A stretch of 64,000 bases of DNA from LMUY01 sp964242215 (GTDB taxonomy: Bacteria > Pseudomonadota > Alphaproteobacteria > Acetobacterales > Acetobacteraceae). Numbering within the stretch: position 1 is the first letter of the stretch; each line of letters begins with the position of its first letter. Under the pieces are notes generated by a model. The model saw nothing but the letters and a program-made list of their open reading frames with translations, ran no database searches and had not been told where the DNA came from. Shown here in pieces: positions 1-8,746 of the stretch. The stretch is taken from NCBI GenBank assembly GCA_964242215.1, contig CAXTCJ010000015.1, forward strand, positions 1 through 64,000. Reading direction: 5' to 3'. The position numbers and the translations under genes were made by a program.

Positions 1-2
1 CG

Positions 3-782
3 GCGGCCGGCAAGGCGGAGCGGGCCGCCGATGCTCTCGATGCGTTCCTGCGCGATCGGCCGCAGGCTGCCCCCATACATCGGGACACGAACGCGCGGCT
101 TGTCGAATATCCCGACGACAACGGGGCAACGCACGAGACTGCGCCCGCACGAGCAGGCCAGCGAGGCGCCGTTGCGCGGGCGGATTTCCGGGCGGCAGCA
201 CCGCTGCGGCTGTCGCACACGGACTGGCTGCGACACCGTTTGATGGTGACCGGCCCGGCGGCCGCGGTGGACGCCTTTCGCAGCGCGGCAGCGGGCGCGG
301 GCACCATCCCCTGGCGGTTGGACCTCGACAGTCTGCAGGAGGATTGGTTCCACCGGCTGGTCAACCCGGGCAGCCGCTCGTTGAGCCTAGCCGGCGCCCG
401 CGTGCTGGCGGGCCAGCTCCGCGAAGCCGTCGAGCGCCGCCACGCCGTTGCCGTCTCGCGGGTCGGCCGCAGCCGCGCTTGCCCCTTCGACCTGCACGCG
501 CTGATCCCGGTCCCGACCGATATCCTCCATCTCGGCGCCGACCACCCGGATGCCCTCTCTTGGTTGTGGCAGCACTGGGGCACGACGGAGCCTCTTCGGC
601 ACGTGGCACCGGACATGGCCCGCAAACCGTGGGTTGCACAGGAGCTGGATGTCGGAGAGGACGCGCTTCGGTTCGTCTTCTGGTCGGCGGATTGGACGCC
701 ATGGCGGGCCTTGGCCCAGATCCGGGCGAATTGGCTGGGGCTGCGCTTCGACGTGCAGCCGGACTACGCGACCGGCGCATGA
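3..782 (+). CDS. Api92/DUF1281-like protein, C-terminal part (5' end outside window)
   Basis: The reading frame is open from the left edge, so the true start lies upstream. The last 90 residues have the pattern of the ferredoxin-like domain found in phage/plasmid Api92 (DUF1281) proteins: a WLWxxWGTTEP stretch, then FWSADWTPWRAL, and a PDYATGA end. The function of that family is unknown; it is typical of plasmids and integrative elements. Its TGA stop overlaps the ATG of the next gene (ATGA), so it is probably translationally coupled to the ScpA gene. The start at position 240 that a gene finder might pick is unnecessary, because codons upstream of it continue in the same frame without a stop. 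Confidence 0.6.
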   Translation, partial: AAGKAERAADALDAFLRDRPQAAPIHRDTNARLVEYPDDNGATHETAPARAGQRGAVARADFRAAAPLRLSHTDWLRHRLMVTGPAAAVDAFRSAAAGAGTIPWRLDLDSLQEDWFHRLVNPGSRSLSLAGARVLAGQLREAVERRHAVAVSRVGRSRACPFDLHALIPVPTDILHLGADHPDALSWLWQHWGTTEPLRHVAPDMARKPWVAQELDVGEDALRFVFWSADWTPWRALAQIRANWLGLRFDVQPDYATGA

Positions 783-1651
783 CCGCTTTGGGGGCCGTGG
801 CGCCCGATCAGGGCGTTCTTCCGTTGGACGAGTGGGAGAAGCCGCCGCTCCGACGGGCTGGGCCAAGTGCGCCACCGGTGCTGACCGTCGACGGCTTTGA
901 AGGCCCGCTCGACTGGTTGCTCGACCTCGCCCGCACCCGGCGGATCGATCTGGCCCGACTCTCGATCGCCGCCCTGATCGAGGCGTTCGAGGAGGCGCTG
1001 ACCACGGCGCTCGCGGCCTCTGACGTTACGCCAACGACGCTGGGCCGCTGGGGGCACTGGCTGGTCATGGCGGCCGACCTCACCTTGCTGCGGTCCAGAT
1101 TGCTAGCCCCGGCCGATGCTGCGGCAGAGCAGAGTGCGCAGGACGCCGCCGAACAGCTGCGGCAGCGTCTGCTGCACCGGGCGGAGATCACGCGCGCAGC
1201 CGACTGGCTCGAGACGCGCAGCCAACTCGGGCGCGACGTGTTCACCCGTGGCCAGACCGATGAGAACGGTACGGTTCGGGCCGGGCGAGCAGGGGATATC
1301 ACTGCGCTGCTGCGGGGCTGCCTGGCTGCAATACAATTACCGCCGGACGCAGGCGCCCTGTTCCGGGTGCCGGGACCGCCGTTCTGGAGCGTGTCGGACG
1401 CGGCCGAGCGGATCCGGAAGATGCTGCCGCTGATCGGGGAGGGCGGCGCATGCTTGGGGCACTTCCTGCCGGACGTGCCGGTCGCTGCGCCGGAACGGGC
1501 GCTGCGGTGCCGGGTCGCGGTGGCGGGGACCTTCCTGGCCGGGCTTGAACTGACGCGAGACGGTAGCGTCGACGTGCAGCAGGAGACAGTCTGGGCGTCG
1601 ATCCAGGTCAGGCAAGGCCAGGGCACCACAGCGAGTGAGGCTGCCGCTTGA
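779..1651 (+). CDS. scpA: Segregation and condensation protein A (ScpA) family
   Basis: About 290 residues. The N-terminal signature of ScpA is clear near residue 40 (VDGFEGPLDWLLDLARTRRID). It is followed by the helix-rich middle (LVMAADLTLLRSRLLAP) that in the family binds the SMC head region, and by a winged-helix-like C-terminus. ScpA is the kleisin subunit of the SMC-ScpAB complex. The ATG overlaps the stop of the upstream gene by four bases. No scpB or smc is present, and the upstream partner is an Api92-like protein, so this is more likely a plasmid-type paralogue than the housekeeping copy. Family call is firm; role on this replicon is inferred. Confidence 0.75.
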   Translation: MTALGAVAPDQGVLPLDEWEKPPLRRAGPSAPPVLTVDGFEGPLDWLLDLARTRRIDLARLSIAALIEAFEEALTTALAASDVTPTTLGRWGHWLVMAADLTLLRSRLLAPADAAAEQSAQDAAEQLRQRLLHRAEITRAADWLETRSQLGRDVFTRGQTDENGTVRAGRAGDITALLRGCLAAIQLPPDAGALFRVPGPPFWSVSDAAERIRKMLPLIGEGGACLGHFLPDVPVAAPERALRCRVAVAGTFLAGLELTRDGSVDVQQETVWASIQVRQGQGTTASEAAA

Positions 1652-1811
1652 GCGCCGCGACCACAGCTGAGCCAGGCAAGTTCATGCCGCGCAGACGGCG
1701 AACCTGGGCGGTAGGGCTTGCTTCGCGGCAAGCCTCGTCTGAGATACACCGTGAGCCTGGCCGAGTGCGCCGTTCACGACCTCCGCATCGTCAGCCAATC
1801 AGGAGTGGAAC

Positions 1812-2846
1812 ATGGACTTCAACCGCCTCGGTCACTCGGGTCTGCGTGTACCTGCACTCGGGTTCGGCACGGCCACCTTTGGCGGCGGCAACGACTTTTT
1901 CAAAGCGTGGGGATCAACCGACGCCACCGGTGCGTCCCGGTTGATCGACGTCTGCCTTGATCATGGTGTCAGTCTGTTCGATAGCGCCGACGTCTACTCG
2001 GCGGGCCTGGCCGAGCAGATCCTGGGCGAGGCGATCAAGGGCAAGCGGAACCGCCTCCTGATTTCAACCAAGATGACGTTTCCGATGGGGACGGGGCCGA
2101 ACGATTTTGGCTCCTCCCGCCAGCATATCCTGGACGCAGTGGACGCATCGCTGGCCCGGCTCGGGGTCGGTCACATCGACCTGCTCCAACTGCATGGGCA
2201 GGACTACAACACCCCGGTGGAGGAGACGCTGGCCACGCTGGACCAACTCGTCCGTAGCGGAAAGATCCGATATATCGGCTGCTCGAATTTCTCCGGCTGG
2301 CACTTGATGAAGTCGCTCGCGGCGTCCGACCGCTACGGCTATTCCCGTTACGTGGCGCACCAGGCCTACTACTCCCTGTTGAACCGCGACTACGAGTGGG
2401 AGCTGATGCCGCTCGGCCTTGACCAGGGCGTGGGCGCCGTCGTGTGGAGCCCGCTGGGGTGGGGCAAGCTGACCGGGAAAATCCGCCGCGGCCAGCCGGC
2501 CCAGCCCGGCAGCCGGGCGCACGACATCGCCGGCACCGGCCCGCAGTTCGAGGAAGAACGGCTGTTCCGCATTGTCGACGCTTTGGACGCTGTGGCGGCG
2601 GAAACCGGCAGGACCATCCCGCAGGTCGCGCTGAACTGGCTGTTGCGGCGGCCGACGGTCTCCACGGTCATTGTCGGCGCCCGCAACGAGGAGCAGCTCG
2701 TGCAGAACATCGGCGCGGCCGGATGGCAACTCACCACGGATCAAGTGGCGACCCTCGACAGAGCCAGCGACGTCACGCCGGCCTACCCAGTTTGGCACCA
2801 GCGTGGTTTCCCCATGCTCAACGAGCGAGCGGGGCGGCCCGGGTAG
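1812..2846 (+). CDS. Aldo/keto reductase
   Basis: A 344-residue NADPH-dependent aldo/keto reductase of the Tas/YajO type. The catalytic tetrad is visible: Asp and Tyr in FDSADVYSAG, Lys in LISTKMTF and His in LLQLHGQD. A C-terminal cofactor region (STVIVGARNEEQL) is also present. Length is normal for the family. An AGGAG ribosome site sits about 6 bases before the ATG. It stands alone between the ScpA gene and a hydrolase remnant on the other strand. The substrate cannot be told from sequence. Confidence 0.85.
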   Translation: MDFNRLGHSGLRVPALGFGTATFGGGNDFFKAWGSTDATGASRLIDVCLDHGVSLFDSADVYSAGLAEQILGEAIKGKRNRLLISTKMTFPMGTGPNDFGSSRQHILDAVDASLARLGVGHIDLLQLHGQDYNTPVEETLATLDQLVRSGKIRYIGCSNFSGWHLMKSLAASDRYGYSRYVAHQAYYSLLNRDYEWELMPLGLDQGVGAVVWSPLGWGKLTGKIRRGQPAQPGSRAHDIAGTGPQFEEERLFRIVDALDAVAAETGRTIPQVALNWLLRRPTVSTVIVGARNEEQLVQNIGAAGWQLTTDQVATLDRASDVTPAYPVWHQRGFPMLNERAGRPG

Positions 2847-2960
2847 AGACAGCGCTCAAGGACGCTCCAGTTTGGAGGTGGGCGCGGAGCATAGGTGAAC
2901 AAACGTCCTGGATCTTGCGACGCTCCGACCTGGCATCTGCCTTGCTGGCTCCGGGCGAGT

Positions 2961-3416
2961 TCAGATCCGGGATTTCAGCCACTCGGCAGCGCGAGCAACG
3001 GCGTTGCGCGCGGTGGCAACCGTCTCGGTCGCACGCATGAAACCGTGGATCACCCCGGGGGATATCTCGAGTTCCGTGGGCACATCGGCCGCCTGCAGGC
3101 GTGCCGCCATGCTCTCACCTTCCGAGCGCAATACATCGAGTTCGGCGAGTTGCAACAGCACGGGCGGCAGGCCAGCAAGTTCAGCGCGTAAGGGAGCGGC
3201 GAGCGGATCCGTCATCGCGTGCGGGGCGTAGACGCTCCAGTAGAAACGCATCTTTTCATCCGTGAGTACGTGACCGTTGCCGAACTCGCGATAGCTTGGA
3301 GTCGTGAAGTCACTGTCGCAGACGGGATAAAGTGCGAGGATTCCACGCAGCGCCGGGCCGCCCGTGTCACGAAGTTTGAGCGCTGTCGCAAAAGCCAAGT
3401 TGCCACGGAGATCTCC
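2961..3416 (-). pseudogene. Alpha/beta hydrolase (esterase/lipase, Hydrolase_3 type), 5'-truncated
   Basis: About 150 residues match the second half of an Aes/HSL-type esterase: LAFATALKLRD, the acid region (PPVLLQLAELDVLRSEGE) and the catalytic His region (PGVIHGFMRA). The first half with the HGGG oxyanion motif is missing. At the 5' edge the expected nucleophile elbow GDSAGGNLA reads GDLRGNLA after an in-frame stop, so the catalytic serine is gone. The protein cannot be an active esterase in this form. Remnant status is seen directly; the original substrate is unknown. Confidence 0.7.
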
Positions 3417-3547
3417 TTAGCCTGCACTCGGCCAAGAAACACGTCTTTGACAACGCTACGGGCAGCAGTCCGAAATCCCTCTACCCGGTACGGGATATGC
3501 CTTCGGACACCCTAGTTACGGCCGCGCACATGTAGCAGGTGGTCCTC

Positions 3548-5542
3548 CTAGGCCGCCAACGCCTTGTCTCGCGCCACCACCGCCAGCCGATGCCGGATTA
3601 CCTCAATCTGATATCCATCGGTCACACGCGGCGCGCAGAATAGCCCAGCCTCCAATGCGTCCGGGTACAGCGCTGCGAACTCCGAAGCGTTGTGGAATAT
3701 CCCGCGGCTATCGTCGTCCAGGTAGCTCTCGGATGGCGCGCCCTCGGCTAGCAGCACATCGTGCGTATCGAGCTCGACATGGAAGTAGTCGACCCGCTCC
3801 AGCCCGCGCTCCTGAGTGATGGTGGACCCATTTACCAAGCAGCGCGCCGGAACCAGAACACCGTCGAGGAACATCGCGTGCTCGGGTGACACCAGCAGGT
3901 CCCGCCGAGGCAGCCCATCACCCAGCGAGCCGGCTCGAAACCGGATCGGCTTTACATTGGGATTGGCGGCAAGGAAGCGCCCGGCGTAGCTGCGCTTGCC
4001 AACCCAACGCACGGCACGATGATTGCCGAACGTCGTTAGAACTAGGTCGCCGATGGCGAGCGTCTCGACCGGTTGAGCCCCGAAGGGCGTCGCAATCCGG
4101 GTCCCGAGGCCGTAGCAGGCGATCACGGTGAGCTGTGCGTCACCGTACTCATTGGGCCCGACCGCGAGATCGAGTGCCGATGCGTTGACGATATCGAGCT
4201 GTACACTGCCTGCCGACGTTGTCACTGTCACCTGGTCGCCGCTCGTGCTGAGCGTTGTGCCACCGCTGACGAAGTCCAAGGTGTCCAAGAAAATCGTGTC
4301 GCCTGAGGCAAAACCGGAGATCGGCGCCGCGATGATGCTCTCGTCGTCATAGATCTGACCGGCCGTCCCAGCCACAAAGGTAGCGCCCGTGCTGCCAAGC
4401 GTCTCATCGACTTCAAGTTGACCGCCGGCGATCTGCACGTTGTCCAGCGAGCCGCCGAAGAAATCGACGTACCCGCCGGATGAGATCGTCACGGCACTGT
4501 TGGTGCCGCCGAACAGCTCCAGATCGCCCGTGTTGGTGACCACCGTGTCGGTCGACGCACCGCCGGCGTAAATTTGCACGGTTCCGTTGTCGGTGATGCC
4601 GCTGACCAGCCCGCCGCCGGCCGCGTGTGAGGCAGCGGCGCGGCTTTCCTGCGATAGCTGCGTGTTGGGGAATAGACGAAGACGCTGCCGGACGTCACTG
4701 ACCCGCCGATCGCCAGTCCATTGGACAGCACATATTCCGTTGCATTGCCGCTGACCGCAGTCCACTGGCGACCAAGCCGTAGGAAATTGCCCCCGACGAT
4801 CCCGCCACCACGATGCCATTAGACGTGACCACGCCCCCGGGCGACACCGTCGCATCAGTTTCGGTAGCGCCGGGAAGCACGACCACGACACTCCCGACGA
4901 GACGGTGTCGCCGCTCGCCGCAGCCCCTGAGTTCATCAGCTCGAACCCGCCGCTCTGGATCGTGCCGGCGCTGGCGCTGCCCGCGTTCACCGACAAGCGC
5001 CCGCCCGCCTGCACGATGCTTCCGCTCGCGACGGCGCCGGTGAACACGAACTCGTTCGCACCACTCTGGACGACGAGGCCGTTGGTGGCGCCGCCATAAA
5101 GATAGGCTTCGCCGCCACTGGCGAGGCTGCCACCCGAGGTCGCACCGCCCGACGTGACTTCCAGCACGCCAGAGACGGTCGCGCCCACGACCGTCCCGCT
5201 GACGCCTACCTGCAGATAGCCGAAGCTGGAGACGACAGTTCCGCTCGCCACCCCCCGGTTGAGAACGTATTGCTCGGCGCCGGATCCTACGGACGTGTTA
5301 TAGTCAATCGACGTATTCGGTGCCGCTGACGACATCCGTGTTGTAGCTCGAGCCATAGAAAAGCTCATCGTAGCCGCCATCGACCACGGTGCCTGAGATC
5401 GACCCGGTATAGACAACGGCCTCACCGCCCACGATCTGGACGTCGCTCGCCGTGCCGCCATACAGTTGGATGCTGCCTCCGGCACTGACGATCGTTCCGA
5501 ACGCCTCGGCGCCGGCAGAGACGTACTGCCCGCCGCTGCTAA
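3548..5542 (-). pseudogene. AIDA-type repeat surface protein with C-terminal Hint domain, frameshifted
   Basis: The C-terminal 220 residues are a clean Hint_2 (Hedgehog/intein-type) domain: ACYGLGTRIATPFG with the candidate nucleophilic Cys, then LAIGDLVLTTFGNHRAV, then VSPEHAMFLDG. Upstream lie AIDA-like beta-helix repeats with a GG-xxV-xSGG pattern (for example GGATNGLVVQSGANEFVF). The repeat frame is broken at about 5305, 4888, 4760 and 4620. Between these points repeats continue in other frames (VSPGGVVTSNGIVVAGSSG; YVLSNGLAIGGSVTSGS). The 5' end stops abruptly near 5540 with no signal peptide or start. Intact relatives are common in Acetobacteraceae as large secreted proteins. Some frameshifts could be assembly errors, but the missing start supports decay. 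Confidence 0.7.
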
Positions 5543-6055
5543 AAGTGCATTACCGTCGCACGCGCGCCCTGGCGATCCCGCGGGCCATGTTCCCGGACCT
5601 TCCAGTCAGATTACAGGGATGTCGATATCGCCGGAAGCCAAGTGAGTATCTCGCCGAGATCGGTGTTCTTATCCCAGCTCTGTCGGCTGGCAATCCACCC
5701 CAAGGCGCAGCACGCGTAGCCCTCGCGATGGTGCTCGGGGCGACAGTGCTTGACGTGCTGTGCACGTCGGCGCTTGCCACGTCTCAAATACACCGTGGAC
5801 GATTCGCCCGTCGCGCGAGGATCGCTCATGGACCAGCCTGAGCAAAGATAGGCGCCTTGGATCAACGGCGCTTGTCACTGGTTGTGACACGCGGGCCGCA
5901 CTGCCAGAATGCGGCATGCCGATCAGCTTGCTCACTCTCCTCGTGGCCCTCGTCGCGACACCCTGCCTTGCCATCGCACAGCCTGCCATCTAACCACAGT
6001 TCTCGCCTGGTGGCCGCCTACCGGCGCTGCTGAAGCCCAAGCTTGAGCAGCGCGT
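5543..6055. other. Gene-free stretch left of the group II intron fragment
   Basis: No recognisable intact gene. On the plus strand at 5916-5993 an ATG opens a 25-codon peptide that looks like a signal sequence (MPISLLTLLVALVATPCLA) and then stops, as if a secreted-protein gene had been cut just after its leader. A plus-strand open stretch at about 5569-5841 has coding-like composition but I do not recognise it. Confidence 0.35.
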
Positions 6056-6059
6056 CACT

Positions 6060-6442
6060 GTGCCGTTTAACGACGGCACGAGGCCCTGAGTACTAATGCG
6101 GGGCACAGGGGAAGAACAGTCCGTAGTAGGGTTGAAGGCGCTGTAATGGTGCTGGACCGAAGGGGCTGTGGTGTTCAGCCTTGGCGCGGGCCAACCGGTG
6201 ACGGCAGGAGCCGCATGATCAGGGCAAAGCCGTTCGACATACCGAAGCGAGAGGTATGGGAGGCCTTCAAGCGTTTGAAGGCGAACCAGGGAGCGGCTGG
6301 GGTGGATGGGCAGTCGATCCAGGACTTCGAGGCTCGCCTTGGCGATAACCTCTACAAGCTCCGGAACCGGTTGGCGTCGGGCAGCTACATGCCACCTCCT
6401 GTGCGTCGGGTGAGGGACATCCCCTCGCCCCCGGCCAAGTAG
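6060..6442 (+). mobile_element. Group II intron fragment (5' ribozyme part plus start of the maturase/RT gene)
   Basis: The run from about 6060 to 6214 resembles the 5' flank that precedes LtrA-type genes in bacterial group II introns (an accepted landmark is the GGGGAAGAACAGTCCG region followed by GTTGAAGGCGCTG). It leads into a reverse-transcriptase start at 6215. Only about 75 codons of the RT remain and no 3' domains V/VI are visible, so the intron is truncated and cannot splice. Confidence 0.65.
6215..6442 (+). pseudogene. ltrA: Group II intron reverse transcriptase/maturase, N-terminal remnant
   Basis: The start has a GGAG site and reads MIRAKPFDIPKREVWEAF, followed by KANQGAAGVDGQSIQDFE and LASGSYMPPPVRRV. 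This is the canonical N-terminus of LtrA-type intron-encoded proteins (RT0 region). The family is normally over 400 residues; here the frame ends after 75, before any catalytic YADD motif. No RT activity is possible. Confidence 0.8.
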
Positions 6443-6503
6443 CAATTGACATCTCCGGGATGGGGCCGCCACGCTGTAAGCGGATTGACACAAAGGAGAG
6501 CCG

Positions 6504-7667
6504 ATGACCGAACAGCCATTCGACGTAGTGGTGGTCGGGGCTGGGATCAGTGGCGCGTCGGCTGCGCTCGAGATTGCCCTCAGCGGTTTGCGGGTCGTGC
6601 TGATCGACCGGTATGCGCCGGCCGCGATGGCATCCGGATGGACCCTGGCGGGTGTCCGCCAATCGGGCCGCCACCCGGCCGAGTTGCCGCTCGCCATCCA
6701 GGCCGTGAAGTTGTGGGAGGGCCTGGCTGAGCGGCTGGACGGTCCCACCCACTACCGCCAACGCGGCAATCTGCGCTGTGCACGGGACGCTGGCGAGGCG
6801 GCGATCATCGAGCACCTGATCACCGAACAAAGCGCCGCCGGGCTAGAGATGATCCGCCTGGAAGGGCGCGACATCCGGGCGGCGGCGCCGGCCCTGTCGG
6901 ACAAGGTCGTGCTCGCATCGCTATGCCCGACCGATGGCCAGGCTGATCCTAAGGCCAGCGTCGCTGCCTTCGTCCGCGCGGCGGAGCGGGCAGGGGCGGT
7001 GCTGCGGTTCGGCGAACGGGTGACGGCGATCGAGACCAATGCCGGGTGCGTGCAGGCGGTGGTCACCGAGAAGGGCCGCATCCCGACGGCGGCGGTGGTG
7101 CTGGCCGCTGGTGTGTATGGCAACGAATTGCTGGAGCCTTTGGGCCTGCGTGTGCCGATGGACGTGATGATGGTCACTATGGTCAACTCGACTCCTTTGC
7201 CGCCCGTGCTGGAGCAGGTTGTCGGCACCGGTTATGCCAATGGCGGCGGCCGGCAGGAGTACACCGGCAAGTTCCGCGCGGGCGGCGGCCACGAGCCCTG
7301 GCACGGCGAAGTGGAGGAGGGCGCCACCCCCACCGTGCGGCCCACGATGCAATCCGTCCAACATGCGCTAACCGTGTTCGGAGAGTTGGTGCCGGCGTTC
7401 CGCACCGCGCGGATCGAAAGCGTCTGGGCCGGGTTGATCGACCAGACGCCAGACGCGCTGCCCGTGCTCGACACACCCAGCGAGATCGAGGGGCTGGCGA
7501 TCGCCATGGGCTTTTCCGGCCACGGCTTCTGCCTTGGCCCGCTCACCGGAAAGATCATGTGTGACTTCGTGCACAAGCGCGCGCCGTCCGTACCGCTCGA
7601 CGCCTTCAGTCTGGCACGCTTCACCGGATGGAACGGCCCGGCACTTCCACTGACCTTGCACGGGTGA
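6504..7667 (+). CDS. FAD-dependent oxidoreductase (DAO/GlyD-like amino-acid or amine oxidase)
   Basis: A 387-residue flavoenzyme of the D-amino-acid oxidase/glycine oxidase superfamily. It begins with the Rossmann dinucleotide motif VVVVGAGISGASAALEIA and has the second FAD motif GRIPTAAVVLAAGVYGNEL. It ends with the conserved GFSGHGFCLGPLTGK segment. An AGGAG site precedes the ATG. The stop overlaps the next gene, an ABC transporter ATPase, so it is the first gene of a six-gene operon. The linkage suggests oxidation of the imported amino acid, opine or peptide-derived amine. The precise substrate is not deducible. Confidence 0.85.
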   Translation: MTEQPFDVVVVGAGISGASAALEIALSGLRVVLIDRYAPAAMASGWTLAGVRQSGRHPAELPLAIQAVKLWEGLAERLDGPTHYRQRGNLRCARDAGEAAIIEHLITEQSAAGLEMIRLEGRDIRAAAPALSDKVVLASLCPTDGQADPKASVAAFVRAAERAGAVLRFGERVTAIETNAGCVQAVVTEKGRIPTAAVVLAAGVYGNELLEPLGLRVPMDVMMVTMVNSTPLPPVLEQVVGTGYANGGGRQEYTGKFRAGGGHEPWHGEVEEGATPTVRPTMQSVQHALTVFGELVPAFRTARIESVWAGLIDQTPDALPVLDTPSEIEGLAIAMGFSGHGFCLGPLTGKIMCDFVHKRAPSVPLDAFSLARFTGWNGPALPLTLHG

Positions 7668-8638
7668 GCGCGCCCGCCCTCGCCGTCGACACGCTGCGGA
7701 CGGAATTCCGGCTGGGCACCTCGTGGCGGCCAGCCGTGGATGATGTTTCCTTCGACCTCGAACCCGGCGAGACGCTCGCGCTGGTAGGTGAGAGTGGCTG
7801 CGGCAAATCGGTCACCGCGCTCTCCGTCATGGGCCTGTTGCCCGCGGCGGCGACGCGCGTCACCGGGTCGGTGCGGGTCGGCGATGTCGATGTGCTGGCC
7901 TGTTCCCGCAAACAGCTCGAACGGCTGCGCGGCGACACGGTTGCGATGGTGTTCCAGGACCCGATGACCGGGCTCAACCCCGTCATGACGATCGGCGTAC
8001 AGGTAGCGGAAAGCCTGCGGGTGCATCGCGGCCTTTCGAATAAGGAAGCGCGGCGTGCCGCTGTGGCGGTGCTGGAGGAGGTGAAGATCCCCTCCGCCAC
8101 CATGCGCTACGACGACTACCCGCATCACTTCAGCGGTGGCATGCGGCAGCGGGTGATGATCGCGCTGGCTGTTGCTTGCGACCCGGCGGTGCTGCTGGCC
8201 GACGAGCCCACCACCGCTCTGGACGTGACCATCCAGGCGCAGGTGTTGGGCTTGCTTGCCGACCTGAAGGCACGCCATGGCATGGCGATGCTGTTCATCA
8301 CCCACAATCTCGGCGTAGTCGCGCAGATCGCTGACCGGGTGGCGATCATGTATGCCGGGCAGATCGTCGAGCAGGCGGCAGTCGGTGAGGTGTTCGCTCG
8401 CCCCGCCCACCCCTATACGCGGGCCCTGTTCGCTGCGATCCCGCGCATGGACCGGCCGGCCAGCGAACTTGCCGCGATCCCGGGCCGCGTTCCGCCACTG
8501 GATGCGATGCCGACTGGCTGCCGGTTTCAGCCGCGTTGCACGATGGCGCGCGCTGGGTGCGAGCAGCCGCAGTTATTGGCGCAGGCCGCGCCGGGCCACT
8601 TGGCTCGCTGCCATATCACCACTGGGAAACTAGACTGA
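7664..8638 (+). CDS. Peptide/opine-type ABC transporter ATP-binding protein (DppD/OppD family)
   Basis: About 324 residues. Walker A is GESGCGKSVT, the ABC signature FSGGMRQR and Walker B VLLADEPTTALD. The oligopeptide-transporter C-terminal extension with clustered Cys (GCRFQPRCTMARAGC) is present, which in the family can bind an Fe-S cluster. I take the GTG at 7664, whose last bases overlap the previous TGA (GTGA); an ATG at 7628 is an alternative that would overlap by 40 bases. It pairs with the second ATPase at 12087 to energise the permease. Confidence 0.88.
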   Translation: MSAPALAVDTLRTEFRLGTSWRPAVDDVSFDLEPGETLALVGESGCGKSVTALSVMGLLPAAATRVTGSVRVGDVDVLACSRKQLERLRGDTVAMVFQDPMTGLNPVMTIGVQVAESLRVHRGLSNKEARRAAVAVLEEVKIPSATMRYDDYPHHFSGGMRQRVMIALAVACDPAVLLADEPTTALDVTIQAQVLGLLADLKARHGMAMLFITHNLGVVAQIADRVAIMYAGQIVEQAAVGEVFARPAHPYTRALFAAIPRMDRPASELAAIPGRVPPLDAMPTGCRFQPRCTMARAGCEQPQLLAQAAPGHLARCHITTGKLD

Positions 8639-8746
8639 AGCGACGTGCACGACGCAATCCTGGCCGAGGCCGCTGGCTTGCGGCTGAATACCATTTCGCT
8701 GCCGGGCGTTTGCCATAAGATACCTGCAACGACGAGGACATCTGCG

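Noticed and set aside
344..1651. A 435-codon frame starting inside the first gene
   Set aside because: Only the part from 779 has ScpA character; codons 344-778 are the shadow of the Api92-like frame.
808..1749. Long minus-strand frame opposite scpA
   Set aside because: Composition is Arg/Ser-rich antisense of a high-GC gene, with no domain features.
7232..8410. 392-codon minus-strand frame
   Set aside because: Antisense of the oxidase and ATPase genes, no recognisable motifs.
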